From assembly GCF_003597395.2 (NCBI RefSeq), contig NC_133777.1, forward strand, positions 54,954,235 to 55,018,234: a stretch of 64,000 bases of DNA, written 5' to 3'. A program made the position numbers and the translations under genes. The notes beneath the pieces were generated by a model. The model had not been told where the DNA came from. It saw nothing but the letters and a program-made list of their open reading frames with translations, and made no database searches. The stretch is from Chelonoidis abingdonii (taxonomy: Eukaryota > Chordata > Testudines > Testudinidae). Shown here one piece after another: positions 34,543-50,221 of the stretch; positions within the stretch are counted from its first letter, which is position 1, and every line of letters begins with the position of its first letter.

Positions 34543-37110
34543 CTAGGCTCAGGCAAAGGCAGTCAGTTCTTGTCTCTCTCTCCCTTGGGTGCCTACTGCC
34601 CAGCAAAGAATCAGAAAACAGAGCAGCCAGAATAGTCTTAGGTTATGGCTTGGGATTGCTTTTCAATTCATAGTCAAATATACTTTTTCTTCTTAACACA
34701 GACAGCTTTGAGGGTTACAAGGGGTTGCTGGGCCACAACTTGGCTACCCCTGTAATCCATATGATAAAATTTCAGGAATGTCACTCTGTGTATCACTCTG
34801 AAGTCTACAATATCTGTAGTCACCTGATCTGGTCCAGGGGGCCTGGACTTAACTTGTCCACAGGGACCACCTACCCTCTGACAGTTAGTGTCCAAAATAA
34901 AGTTTTAAATATGTCATGAAATGAGCAACGGTCCTGTAAAGCTGCTACTGAGCTCTCTATCAAGTCGTGTTTACTCTCAAGGAGTTAGTTTCCAAAGGGC
35001 ATTAGAGGTATTAGTTTAATTTTTGCTATTGCACGTCATCAGATAGCAGTTGCTTTTTAAGCAGAACTATTCAGCGGTGCTTTGTACCTTTAAAAAATAA
35101 ATAATAAAAAGTCAGAGGCAAAAGAGGCAGGATGACCATAGTGGCTGGCTACAAGCATAGGTGCTGGAACTAGGGGTGTGGGGGTGTTGCTGCACCCCCT
35201 GGCTTGAGGTGGTTTCCTTGTAGACAGACTTTATAGTTTGGTTCAGTAGCTCTCAGCACCCCCACTATACAAATTGTTCCAGCCCCCCTCCACCCCCACC
35301 CCCGGCTACAAGTGAGTCAAGTGTGCCACTACCACAGCATTTAACTGTCCCTCTCAGAAGATGTGTCCCGCTGTGAAGATTTGAGAAAGGGGGAGCTGAA
35401 CATACATCTAAAACGTCTATTATGAAACCAATAAACTGTGAAGGTGCAAGTGGTGGCATCGGGTGGTGTCTGAATGGAAGACAAACTGAATATATTACAA
35501 CAGAGAGAGAGAAGTCTTACAAAAACAGAAATAAACCAGTTTGGAAGATATCCATTTCCATATGGGACTTCGCTTAAGCTGCTTTTCTAACTCCCTCCCC
35601 CCAAATCCATGTAACTGGTAGATGAATGTAATGGTTAGGCTGAAAGAATAGCAGTGCAGTGGTTTCTATTAAAGGCCACATGAAGCAGGCCTCTTTATTG
35701 CCATTATAATCCAATGCAGATGTGTCAATATTTTATAAACCACAGACTTGTTAATATCAACTGAAAAATTATAGTAGCCATAAGCTGGCTGAAAAGCAAG
35801 AGATCGCCTCGTGCTCCTAGAAGGAATGGCTATTGATGGATGGGAATGACTATCAATCTACAGAGGTGTGCTCCTATAGTAATCAAATGCCCCTAAATCT
35901 ACTGTAAACATTTATGAACACCAAGCTTTAGGGTTTTAAATTAGTGGTTTCCTGGTCTGTGTTGAAGTGCAATTGAGCTGTCCTTTAAGAAATACATAAG
36001 TCTTGTATGTTTTAGGAGTTTGTAAGTCTACTTGAAGTGCTTTAACTTGTCACTGTTGAATTAGTACCAAAAATATTCTGTACAAGGCAGGTGACAGGTT
36101 GTTATTTCACAGCCCATAGACACAGGAGTTGCTAAAAATAATAACTCGTTATTTCCAATTTTATCTCTCCCAAAGCTATCCCGTGGCTCTTTAAATTAAA
36201 CTATTCAAATGCGTATTTAATTTTGAAAAGACTAGTTTGAGTTATTAAGCATGTACCAACTGGATAGTGAATTCATGTAGGATTACTAAGTTCATTTAGT
36301 AACTATCTACAGTACATTTATTGTGTATTGTACAGTAACTCTTAATCCTGAATGATGGTTTTAATTGAAATTTAATGAGACAGTTATGGTCTGATAATGA
36401 AATAATTGATTATTAAAGACACTTTTATTGATGCTCACCAAAACTATTGTATGTGGTATTTGTGTGCTTCTGCTACTGCAAGCAAGCTTCAGTATATTTA
36501 TTTGTAATAATAAGCATTAACAAACAATAACAGTCTGATTACATGATACCAAATCTGTATCTGAGAGCCTTAATTTCAAAAGCATTGCCAGCTATCCTAA
36601 TACTATAGATATTTTTCATCTTCTCTTGCAAATGGATTGTGTGTATGTAGTATTTTTTAATAAAGTTATTTTAAAATAGTTATACACTGTTATAACATAC
36701 AAAAATAATGGTATGGGAAAATCATGCCACTGATTTGTGCAAAATAATTTCGTTATCCAAAGTACTGCTTGTCTCATCAGTATCATTTCCAAAAGGAGGA
36801 GAGGATAAAGCCAGGAAAAGGCATTATAAGTATATGTTAATATACTTATAGTCAGCCACCAACTGCTGACTTCGTTATCTATGATATTAAATCGCAATTT
36901 CACAACTGACAGCCTTTCAAAAAGGATGTGGGGAAATGCACAAACCATTAGTAATCACCTGCCCCATAGTGTTTTACAATAACTATTTCTGATCCCTTTG
37001 TTTGCATAAAGAACATAAAGGTTCCCATTTAAACGCAAAAGAAATAATATCTGAAAACATGCTCCACCCAGCTCGCACACACAAAACTGTGAGCCAGGAA
37101 TTCTGAGTTT
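34543..37110 (+). other. Non-coding intron, including an AT-rich possible conserved block
   Basis: No exon. 35160-35300 is GC-richer and looks like a fragment of a repeat. 36340-36560 is free of recognisable repeats and holds homeodomain-type cores (TAATTGATTATTA); it is the best candidate for a conserved non-coding element in this intron, judged by look only. Confidence 0.35.
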
Positions 37111-37440
37111 CTAGTCTTGGCTTTCTCTCTCTCTCAGCTTTAATTAGGTCACTTAAGGGCAAATTTTCAAATTTAAGTAGGGCTCTAAAGATGCAGGTGG
37201 GTGCCTAGTAGGATTTTCAAAAGTGCTTGAGCAGGTGTCTAACCTGCTTGGGTGCTTTTAAAAATCACATTAGGAGCTGATGTATATTTAAGTGCCTAAA
37301 TACCTTTGACAGTATGGCCCTTAACATCTCTGTACCTCATTTTCACAATCTGCAAAATCTACCTCATAGGGTATTGCAGGGATAAACTAGTTCATATTTG
37401 TAAAAGGTGAAAAGCTAAATAAAAATATTGACCGTGGGCT
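37110..37440 (+). repeat. Old palindromic repeat remnant followed by MIR-like SINE end
   Basis: 37160-37310 carries GGTGGGTGCCTAGTAGGATT, AGGTGTCTAACCTGC and AAGTGCCTAAATACCTTTGA, related to the palindromic repeat at 20085. From 37321 TTAACATCTCTGTACCTCAT, TTTTCACAATCTGCAAAATC, and ACCTCATAGGGTATTGCAGG match the MIR 3' half in + orientation. Confidence 0.55.
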
Positions 37441-37834
37441 GGACTCTGCTCTCATTTACAATCATTCTACATTGGTATAACTACTGATTTTAATTGACTT
37501 ATCCTGATTTGCATTAGAGTGAGAAAGAGGATAATCAAGCCTGAAAATATTCCACTAATTCATTCTCCAGTATTTAGTCAGAAGTAAAAACAGAACCTTT
37601 GTATATTGGATCTGACTTACCTAGGATACATGCTTTGTCTGAATAACACAAGTGGAATGCTTTTGTCTTATTAGATATTTTTTGTAATGATATAGTCTGT
37701 CTTTTGTTTATGTAGTGACAATGATCATTAAATTAAACACAGTATTTGAGAATAGCATAAAAAAATTAATCCAAAGTACTCTTGCTGTCTTTCATTTCAG
37801 CCTTGGGTATATTTAGAGAATGTTTTCAATGTGA

Positions 37835-38164
<330 letters not shown>

Positions 38165-38254
38165 TAAGACCTTTTCTTGAAGGTTTGCTACTTTCCTCTA
38201 TTTCCATCAAAGGTTTTTGGGTGCAAAGGCTTTTTGCTACAAGGGTGCCTCTTT

Positions 38255-38532
38255 GGGTACATCCACTCTGCAAATAAAACCCTGCAGCAGCTAGTCTCAG
38301 AGTCTAGGTCAAGTGACTTGGGCTTACGATGTGGGGCTAAAAATAGCAGTATAGACATCCCGCTTGGGCTGAAGCCCGGACTCTGAAATCCAGCAGGTAG
38401 GGAGGGTCTCTTTTTAGCCCATCGTATGAGGTCCCCAGCCTGAGTCAGTTGACCTGGACTCTTGAGACTCTCTCACTGTTTTTTTTTCCTTTGTTTGTTT
38501 CTGAAGGGGGGGCTTGCAGTGTAAACATACCT
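38255..38532. mobile_element. Palindromic MITE, CTACACTGCAA family, second copy
   Basis: Starts GGGTACATCCACTCTGCAAA and ends GCTTGCAGTGTAAACATACC. Inside, GTCAAGTGACTTGGGCTTAC and CCTGAGTCAGTTGACCTGGA are the opposed arms seen at 31217. It lies only 125 bp downstream of the catalytic-cysteine exon. Confidence 0.7.
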
Positions 38533-39982
38533 TTATATAAGGCTCCTACACTCTGTTCTTCAGCTTCTCCCTGAAGCAATGTTTGCAATAAGTATCTTAT
38601 CTATACAGCTTGCATTATGAAGGTAGAAGTTTTCAGCTTGCTTTCTAAGATGGAGTTGAAACAGGAAGATAAACCCTAGCCTCTAAGCTAGTGTGCATTT
38701 TCTGTAACAAGCCTGATCCTGCAGTCCTGGTGCAGGCAAAACTCCTGTTGGCTTCTGTGGGATTTTGGCTGCATCATAAACACAGGTTCAAGCCCATAAT
38801 CCTCTGATGTTTGTTAAACATGCATCCTACTATCATTAAGGATACAAATGCAAATATTTTTGGTGTGTCCAGTCTTTGGGAAGGATAATTGTATGGGTGA
38901 GAGAGAGATTAAGGTAAATTACACTCTTTCCTATGTATTTACCATTGATTCAAAGCCTGTGCAAAGTTTTGTACAAAGGGCACCAAAAGAAAGCCCTGTG
39001 ACTACATACTTGGAAGTGTAATACTCTGTTTATTTCCTAATAATCACTTTTGTGCTGAAATATTGCACCAGTAAGACTCCAAAAAATGACCTTTCTCTTA
39101 AAGGCATGTTTATTTTGTAATCATTTTCATCATTTTGTTTTTGAAACATAAAGTAAGAAATAACAAGAAAACAGATTTGAATACTCTCAAAGTATCTTTT
39201 ATAAATAGTGTTGTTTATCCAATTCATCTCAGCTACAAGGGACTGTAAATTATTTACAGCAATTGGTCAGGGCATTTTGACTTGCACACTTTGAAACAAA
39301 AATATTTAATGCCAATGGCTGGCAGTATAATAAATTAAACATGGCTGCCTACGGGTGCTTCTCATGGTGAGATCTCTGGCTCTCTTTTATTATAGGTTAC
39401 TATTCTCACGTACATGAAGACATATTTTTTTTTCTTAAAAGTTTGGAAGCCCTTGGCTGCTTGTATTTTTATGCTTCCAGTAGTCATGAGTGCCTGTCTG
39501 TTTACTGGGACTTAGATACCAATGGACATGTATCATCTCTGCTGTATGACAGTGCAGGCCTGTGGGTGTCTGTGTTTGAGATAACCACAAGTGCCTGCCG
39601 TTATCCTTGGCACTCTGATGCCTGCACATTCAATTAACTCTGGAGCTAAAATGAAGACCTATACATTGAATGTTCATTTCCTTATAGCAACGTTGAAGTC
39701 ATGCAAAAACAAAACAACTCAAAGCCATAGTCAATTCTTAACCAGACTTAAAACTTTGCTAGAATTCAGCATTATTCTTCATTAGCCTATATATGCTGAC
39801 AATTTTCATTAGGAAAGCTTGAAAGTAATTAATAGGAATCATTAGCTAGTAAGAAGATTTATAATGTGCACTGTGGGGATTTATTTTTTTTTGTTTTGAG
39901 TAATGTTATTTATGTTTCATGCAACTGATTGTTTCTATTTCATAACTGGATCTCTGTTACTCGGTACATTTTTGCGCTCTAG
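38533..39982 (+). other. Remainder of the short intron
   Basis: 38710-38775 (GCCTGATCCTGCAGTCCTGG ... TTGGCTTCTGTGGGATTTTG) is a remnant of the widespread palindromic amniote repeat. Otherwise nothing recognised. The last 20 bases are the pyrimidine tract and AG for the exon at 39983. Confidence 0.4.
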
Positions 39983-40110
39983 GGATGTGGGGATTTCATG
40001 ACAGGGACCTTGTGTTACGTAAAGCACTCTACACCATGATGAGAAGTGGAGCTGAAAGGGAAGCACTGAAGAGAAGATGGAGATGGCAACAGACACAACA
40101 GAATAAAGAG
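39983..40110 (+). CDS. OTUD7A: OTUD7A coding exon: OTU domain helical segment
   Basis: Internal exon of 128 nt (2 + 42 codons, ends on a codon boundary). The acceptor is GCGCTCTAG. The first two bases complete Gly, then [40 protein letters not shown] and KE. This helix-rich part directly follows the catalytic Cys loop and is nearly identical across vertebrate OTUD7A/B. The [12 protein letters not shown] stretch separates OTUD7A from OTUD7B, which has a different sequence here. The donor is GAG|GTCTGT, a poor match to the GTRAGT consensus at positions +3 to +5. The intron before it is the shortest in the window (1,853 bp). Confidence 0.95.
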
Positions 40111-40454
40111 GTCTGTGTGGCCTAGAGAGTTTAAACCATTGTGTAGCTGATATAATTTAGGGCAACATTTTTATTCCTACCTCTGAGGTTCTATGAAAAA
40201 GCTTTTGCTCTTACTGAATTCCTTGTGCATCTATTTTGCACACATAGACAACTATTTCTGCATGAAAATCAGGCATGCAAAAGCAGATGAATGTTTACAC
40301 CCACAAAGTTACATATGCATAGCTTTACACCTACAAAATCTAGGGCTGGTTTGGGGCTACATGAATATTTGGGGCTCCAAATTTAAAGATATTATTTATA
40401 AAGGTGGTAAATGATTTAAAAATAATCAAATTAATTGTAAGATTGAAAAAGTTT

Positions 40455-41003
40455 GATTTTTATTTTTTTACATAACTGCACTCAAAAATAAAATAATGTA
40501 AAACTTTAGAGCCTACAAATCGAAAAATGAAGGGACATATGAATGTTTAGCACATCTGGCACATAAATACAGTGCCATGCAAATGCCTGTTCTCACTTTC
40601 AGGTAATGTAAATAAGAAGCAGGCAGCATTATCTCCCGTAAATGTAAACAAATTTGTTTATCTTACTATTAGCTGAACAAAAAATAGGACTGAGTGGACT
40701 TCTAAGAGAGAAATTGAAAAATACTAGTTCTTTTGTTTCTTTTTTACAGTGTAAATATTTGTAATAAAAAATAATAATATCAAGTGAGCACTATACATTT
40801 TGTATTCTGTGTTGTAACTGAAATCAATATATTTGAAAATGTAGAAAAACATCCAAAAATATATATAATAAATTTAAATTGGTATTCTGTTTTTTTGTTT
40901 AACAGTACAATTAAAACTGTGATTAATTGTGATGATTTTTGTAATCTAGTTAATTTGTTTTGCGTTAATCACATTCATTAACTATGGTTAATTGACAGCC
41001 CTA
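40455..41003 (+). mobile_element. Foldback hAT copy, internally deleted
   Basis: The right end TTAATTGACAGCCCTA and the arm before it match the right arm of the 8644 element (AAATAAGAAGCAGGCAGCAT, AACAAATTTGTTTATCTTAC, AAAAATAGGACTGAGTGGAC, then GTTGTAACTGAAATCAATAT). At the left only a piece of left arm survives (CACTCAAAAATAAAATAATG at 40480, in inverted sense relative to the right arm), joined directly to GAAGGGACATATGAATG. The left TIR is missing or too decayed to place. Confidence 0.75.
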
Positions 41004-43449
41004 ATTATCTACCGAAAATTACATTACAAAAAAATAAAGACTGTAGATTAAATCATGAAGAAAAAGAAAATGGCAATTAAGGACCAAATTGACCAGATTT
41101 TGAAATACGTATTTTAACTGTAATCGTCAAGTACCCTAAAATTAGACATCTCACTTTTTCCCCAAAAAAATTTCATATCCAAATATGTGCTGGCAAAAGC
41201 TATGTTTGAGGGCAAAGCCTTTCCCCATTGGTATGGAGGACCAGCTTGCTGCAGATCCTCTAGCAATGGGGCCAGATATCTGGAGACCTCACATGGGCTT
41301 CACTATTGCAGAGGGTAGAGGTGATCAGCAGTGGAGTTTGCCAAGGAAGGAGTGGGACCTGTGTTTTCCGCAACTGTGCAGATCCACCATTGTTTTGCAT
41401 TCATACCCATGCAGCAGAGGCACAGAAACCACAGGGGCTATTGCAGTCTCATGCAGTGGTTGCTGCTGAGCAGCTCCGCTGACGATATTTTATCCCTTTC
41501 CAAAGTTCCCATGGAGCTGTTTCACACCCAGTGCTCAAACCTTTTCAGCAGCACCCAACTCAGTTTCCCAGGCTGTGTGCAGGGGCAGGGTTTGCCCTTT
41601 TGTGCATGCCTATGCTCCCCTGATCACAGTGAGGGGGTTCAGCAATTCCTCCAGCATAGTCATTACAAATGTGAAATCATGTGGCCACTTGCTTTGCAGG
41701 CAGCCAGTTGTTGAACACAAAGATAATTGGTTTTAGGATTTAGTTCTTGCCTTTATCTACACACACCCAAAATTTTTAAATAGAAAAGCCCTTTCATTTA
41801 AACAAAAAGGCATTCGGCCTGTGGTGAGGGGATACAGAATTCTTCATTTATACCAGCTCATTGGGGAGCTGCTGGCATTGCTTCGCTATCTGGAAAGCAG
41901 AGGGGAGCAGAACTGGATCTCACCAGCACCAATTCTAGTTAGGCTGTTGAAAGAAAATACTCAAATTTCTAGAGTTTTCTTGATTAACAGCACCTTTGGA
42001 TAATTTAGCTGCTGTTGTATTCAAAGCTGTGATGTGCTGTTCTGAGGTTCGTTCTTCTTTTCTCTCAGTGTGAGAATTTATGTTTCCATCAACAGCAAGA
42101 CATAGTGCAGATGAATTAATTCAATAATTTTCCAAGTACTCTGGCATAAATGTTGGCCATACACAGCTAGCTGAACATGACCAAATAGTTTTGGCTGGTA
42201 GTTATGCTATTCATATATGAATTTTCTCTGCTTGCTGTTGGCAGCAGCACTAACTTGAGCAGCAGAACTCAATTACAGCTCTAATAAGCTCTTCCTGACC
42301 CTGTCAATGGGAGACAGTTGAGCTGTCATTGGCTAGGCATTCTCTAGTCTGCCTGAAAACACAATGGACTGAGGTGCCTATCTGCCCTTTGTGCCTTTGG
42401 AAATCTCTCCCTCCAGTCTCCAGGGGAGAAGGTGTCACAAGTACTGCTGTCTCTAGCCTATCAAGGAAGGTCTGCAACATAGAGCAAGGGGAAAAAAATT
42501 CAATAACTTAGTCACCAGAAGTGCCATGTCAGTTGACCCAAAACTATTTACAAATTTGTGTCGAGTTCATGAAATAGTTTTGACCAAACTGAAAAGAATA
42601 TTAGTAATGCTGAAACAAACCATTTCATTTTGACCTGACAAAAAATTTCAGGCATTTTGACAAACGCAAAGGAGGACTAAGTTCACAAAATGTTGGCAGA
42701 AGGAAGAAATTGGTTTTGGTACTCTCCTGGGATGTGGGAGACCGGGATTCAGCTCCCGCTCCTCCACTTGCTTTGTCTGATATGGAGAAAGAATTTAAAC
42801 TTAAGTATATCATATTACATGTGAGTGCCCTCTCCACTATGAGAGATTTTGGTATGTGGCTTTCGCAGTCTCTCCATTAAAGCTGTTCTACATTGTATCA
42901 ATTATTAAGTAGTCATTGGAGCGATGACTTGAACTTGGATTTCCTATATGCTAGCTGAATTACTTATCCACCAAGCTATTGAGTTACTCTCACCTGCTCC
43001 ATCTTTCATTGGCCCAGTGAGCATTCATTGACATCATGAATTACTATGAATTTCCGCTATGAGTGACAGTGAATAGTCATTAGGTCAGTAATAAGATCAA
43101 AGATCGCAGTGGCACCGAACCCTGAGAACCAAAATGGAAGTAATTTCACATGCATGTGAGATGACTGGATGCCCAGCTGCCCAATTAGACAATTGCACGG
43201 GGCACTTTTGCAGAAGCAAATTGAGAGCCTCCAGCTGAAAATTTTATCCAAAATGTAGTAGCCGTCTTTGATCCGTTTTGAGAATTTGGTGCTCTTTGAT
43301 TTGAAAAAGTGATACTGTAATAACCCAGGGCAATTACATGTCTTATTCAAACAGCACTATATATGAAACACAACATATGTCAGTGGCTCTGTCTGATACT
43401 GATGATATTTATAACATCATATCCTGAAATATACTCCTCTCTCCCCTAG
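41004..43449 (+). other. Intron with unclassified repeat-like blocks
   Basis: 41180-41720 is GC-richer than its flanks and carries frames up to 127 codons without any domain; it is probably an inserted element. 42700-43000 contains GGGATGTGGGAGACCGGGAT and TGAGTGCCCTCTCCACTATG, a phrase common in turtle repeats that resembles a tRNA B-box, so a degenerate SINE or foldback repeat is likely. Confidence 0.35.
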
Positions 43450-48092
<4,643 letters not shown>

Positions 48093-49240
48093 AATTGTAG
48101 GACTGGAAGGGACCTTAAGAGGTTATCTGTGCACTCATGGCAGGACTAAGAATTATCTAGACCATTTCTCACTGGTTTTGTTTAATCTGCTCTTAAAAAT
48201 CTCCAGTGATGGAGATTCCAAAACCTCCCTAGGCAACTTATTCCAGTGCTTAATCTCCCTGACAGGAAGTTTTTCCTAATGTCCAACCTAAACCTCCCTT
48301 GCTGTAATTTAAGCCTGTTGCTTCTTGTGCTATCCTCAGAGGTTAAGAAAAACAAATTTTCTCCCTCCTCCTTGTAACAACCTTTTATGTACTTGAAAAC
48401 TATCATGTTCCCTCTCAGTCTTCCCTTTTCCAGACTAAACAAATCCAGTGTTTTCAATCTTCCCTCATAGGTCATGTTTACTAGATCTTTAATCATTTAT
48501 ATTGCTCTTCTCTGGACTCTCTCCAGTTTGGCCACATCCTTCCTGATATGTGGTGCCCAGAACAGGACACAATACTCCAGTTGAGGCCTAATCAGTGCTG
48601 AGTAGAGCAGAAGAATTACTTCTTGTGTCTTGCTTACACCACTCCTGCTAATACATCCCAGAATGATGTACACTTTTTTTGCAACAGCGTTACACTGTTG
48701 ACTCATATTTAGCTTGTGATCCACTAAGACCCCCAGATCCCTTTCTGCAGTACTCCTTCCTAAGCAGTCATTTCCCATTTTGTAAGTGTGCAACTCATTG
48801 TTCCTTCCAAAGGGGAGTACTTTGCATTTTTCCATATTGAATTTCATCCTATTTACTTCAGACCATTTCTCCAGTTTGCCCAGAACATTTTGAAATGTAA
48901 TCCTATCCTCCAAAGCACTTGCAACGCCTCCCAGCTTGGTATCGTCCGCAAACTGTAGAAGTGTACTCTCTAGGCCATTATCTAAATCATTGATGAAGAT
49001 ATTGAACAGAAACGGACCCAGAACTGATCCATGTGGAACCCCACTCATGTCCTTCCAGCATGGCTGTGAACCACTGATAACTACTCTCTGGGAACAATTT
49101 TCCAAATAGTTTTGCACCCACCTTCTAGTAACTCCATCTAGATGGCATTTCCCTAATTTGTTTATGAGAAAGTCATGTGAGACAGTATCAAAAGCTTTAC
49201 TAAAGTCAAGATATAGGTCTACATTGACCTAGCTCTGACT
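48093..49240 (-). mobile_element. CR1 LINE, best-preserved copy in window, 5'-truncated
   Basis: Minus-strand CR1 of about 1.15 kb, truncated inside the reverse transcriptase. From the 5' side it reads KAFDTVSHDFLINKLGKCHL, GVPHGSVLGPFLFNIFINDL, LQFADDTKLGG and AERDLGVLVDHKLNMSQQC, then the C-terminal RNA-binding-like stretch and a 3' UTR ending AGGTCCCTTCCAGTCCTAC near 48100. This is the youngest-looking LINE in the window. Confidence 0.9.
48182..49221 (-). pseudogene. CR1 ORF2 reverse transcriptase, C-terminal part, one in-frame stop
   Basis: The frame is open from about 49221 to 48182 except for a TAA at 48497-48499 in RVQRRAI*MIKDL, where the CR1 family has a Lys or similar residue. The catalytic FADD block is intact; the usual GVPQGS motif reads GVPHGS (Gln to His). 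After the stop, MTYEGRLKTLDLFSLEKGRL and LRGNMIVFKYIKG match the CR1 tail. Endonuclease and the first part of the reverse transcriptase are missing, so the copy is dead. Confidence 0.85.
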
Positions 49241-50101
49241 GTACAGACTTTGACAAGACCTCTATGTGGTAAAACTACTTAGAAAAAATTGTAATAAAAT
49301 ATTGGTTCACAAAGTTTTGCATTGAATGTCCACATCTTCATGGAGAGATTTCCTTGTGGCCCACCTTCCCTCCGCACCCATAGTCTCATATCACTCTTAT
49401 GACAACTATGGTAATTGCACATAGTGAACAATTAATATTAAGGGAATATCTAATATATTTGTAACTGTCTGATAATAAGGGAAACTATGAGGTGAGCCAT
49501 CACCAAATGACCAGCCATCTATCCACAGATCATCAGCAAGTGCTGCATAGACCAGAAGTGACCTACAAATGCATTTTGAGGACCTCTGCAATAAAATATG
49601 TAGAGCTGGTCAAATGTTTTGACAACTTTTTCTTTAAAAAAAAAAAGAAGTTTAATTTCAACATTTTTCTACAAAAATAAGTTCAGTTCTGAACTGTAAA
49701 TACAAACACGGAGAGATTTTTATCTCCTCCCTAGCCTCTGCAGACAACTCCTGCTCTATATCTGTGCCACCAGGTGCTGAGGCACGCTGTAGGGCAGGCT
49801 GCCATAAGCAGCCCCGTGCAACTCCCTTTGCAAGCCCTGTCTCAGGAGGCAGATGAGGGGAAAGGACCAGGAGGGGGATATTCCAAACTGCACACACACT
49901 GGAGATTCTGCATGGCTCCAACCAGTGGATTGGCCTATAGGCAGACCTCAGGAGGCTACTATAAATTAGAGTACACTTAGTGTTGCTCTGATTTGTATCA
50001 GAGGCAGTATTGGTCTCTGGAGCAGTCCAAAATCTCAAGAGTATCCAGGTGACTTAAAGCCACCTTTGTAGCTTCTGCCCCTTGACTGCATGTACTGTGC
50101 G
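49241..50101 (+). other. Intron segment, nothing firmly recognised
   Basis: 49720-50090 is GC-richer with frames up to 126 codons on the minus strand but no domain; probably an unclassified inserted repeat that carries the MITE at 50102 at its edge. Confidence 0.35.
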
Positions 50102-50221
50102 TAGGGTGACCAGATGTCCCTATTTTATAGGAATAGTCCCAATTTTGGGATCTTTTTCTCATATAGGCTCTTATTACCCCCCCCCATCCCAATTTTTCAC
50201 ATTTGCTGTCTAGTCACCCTA
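50102..50221 (+). mobile_element. hAT-type MITE, TAGGGTGACC family, complete
   Basis: A 120-bp element from TAGGGTGACCAGATGTCCCT to TGTCTAGTCACCCTA. Flanking octamers ACTGTGCG (50094-50101) and ACTGTGCC (50222-50229) agree at 7 of 8. The interior contains a C-run (50176-50185) at the point where the other copies have CCCCC/ACCCC. Confidence 0.85.

Noticed and set aside
41331..41714. Open frame of 127 codons on the + strand
   Set aside because: Sits in a GC-richer repeat-like block within an OTUD7A intron, with another frame overlapping it; no domain found.
42700..43000. Possible tRNA gene because of a B-box-like motif
   Set aside because: No cloverleaf can be drawn and no A box lies at the right distance; better seen as a degenerate SINE-like repeat.
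49658..50038. Minus-strand open frame of 126 codons
   Set aside because: Falls in a repeat-like GC-richer block beside a MITE; no domain or splice context.
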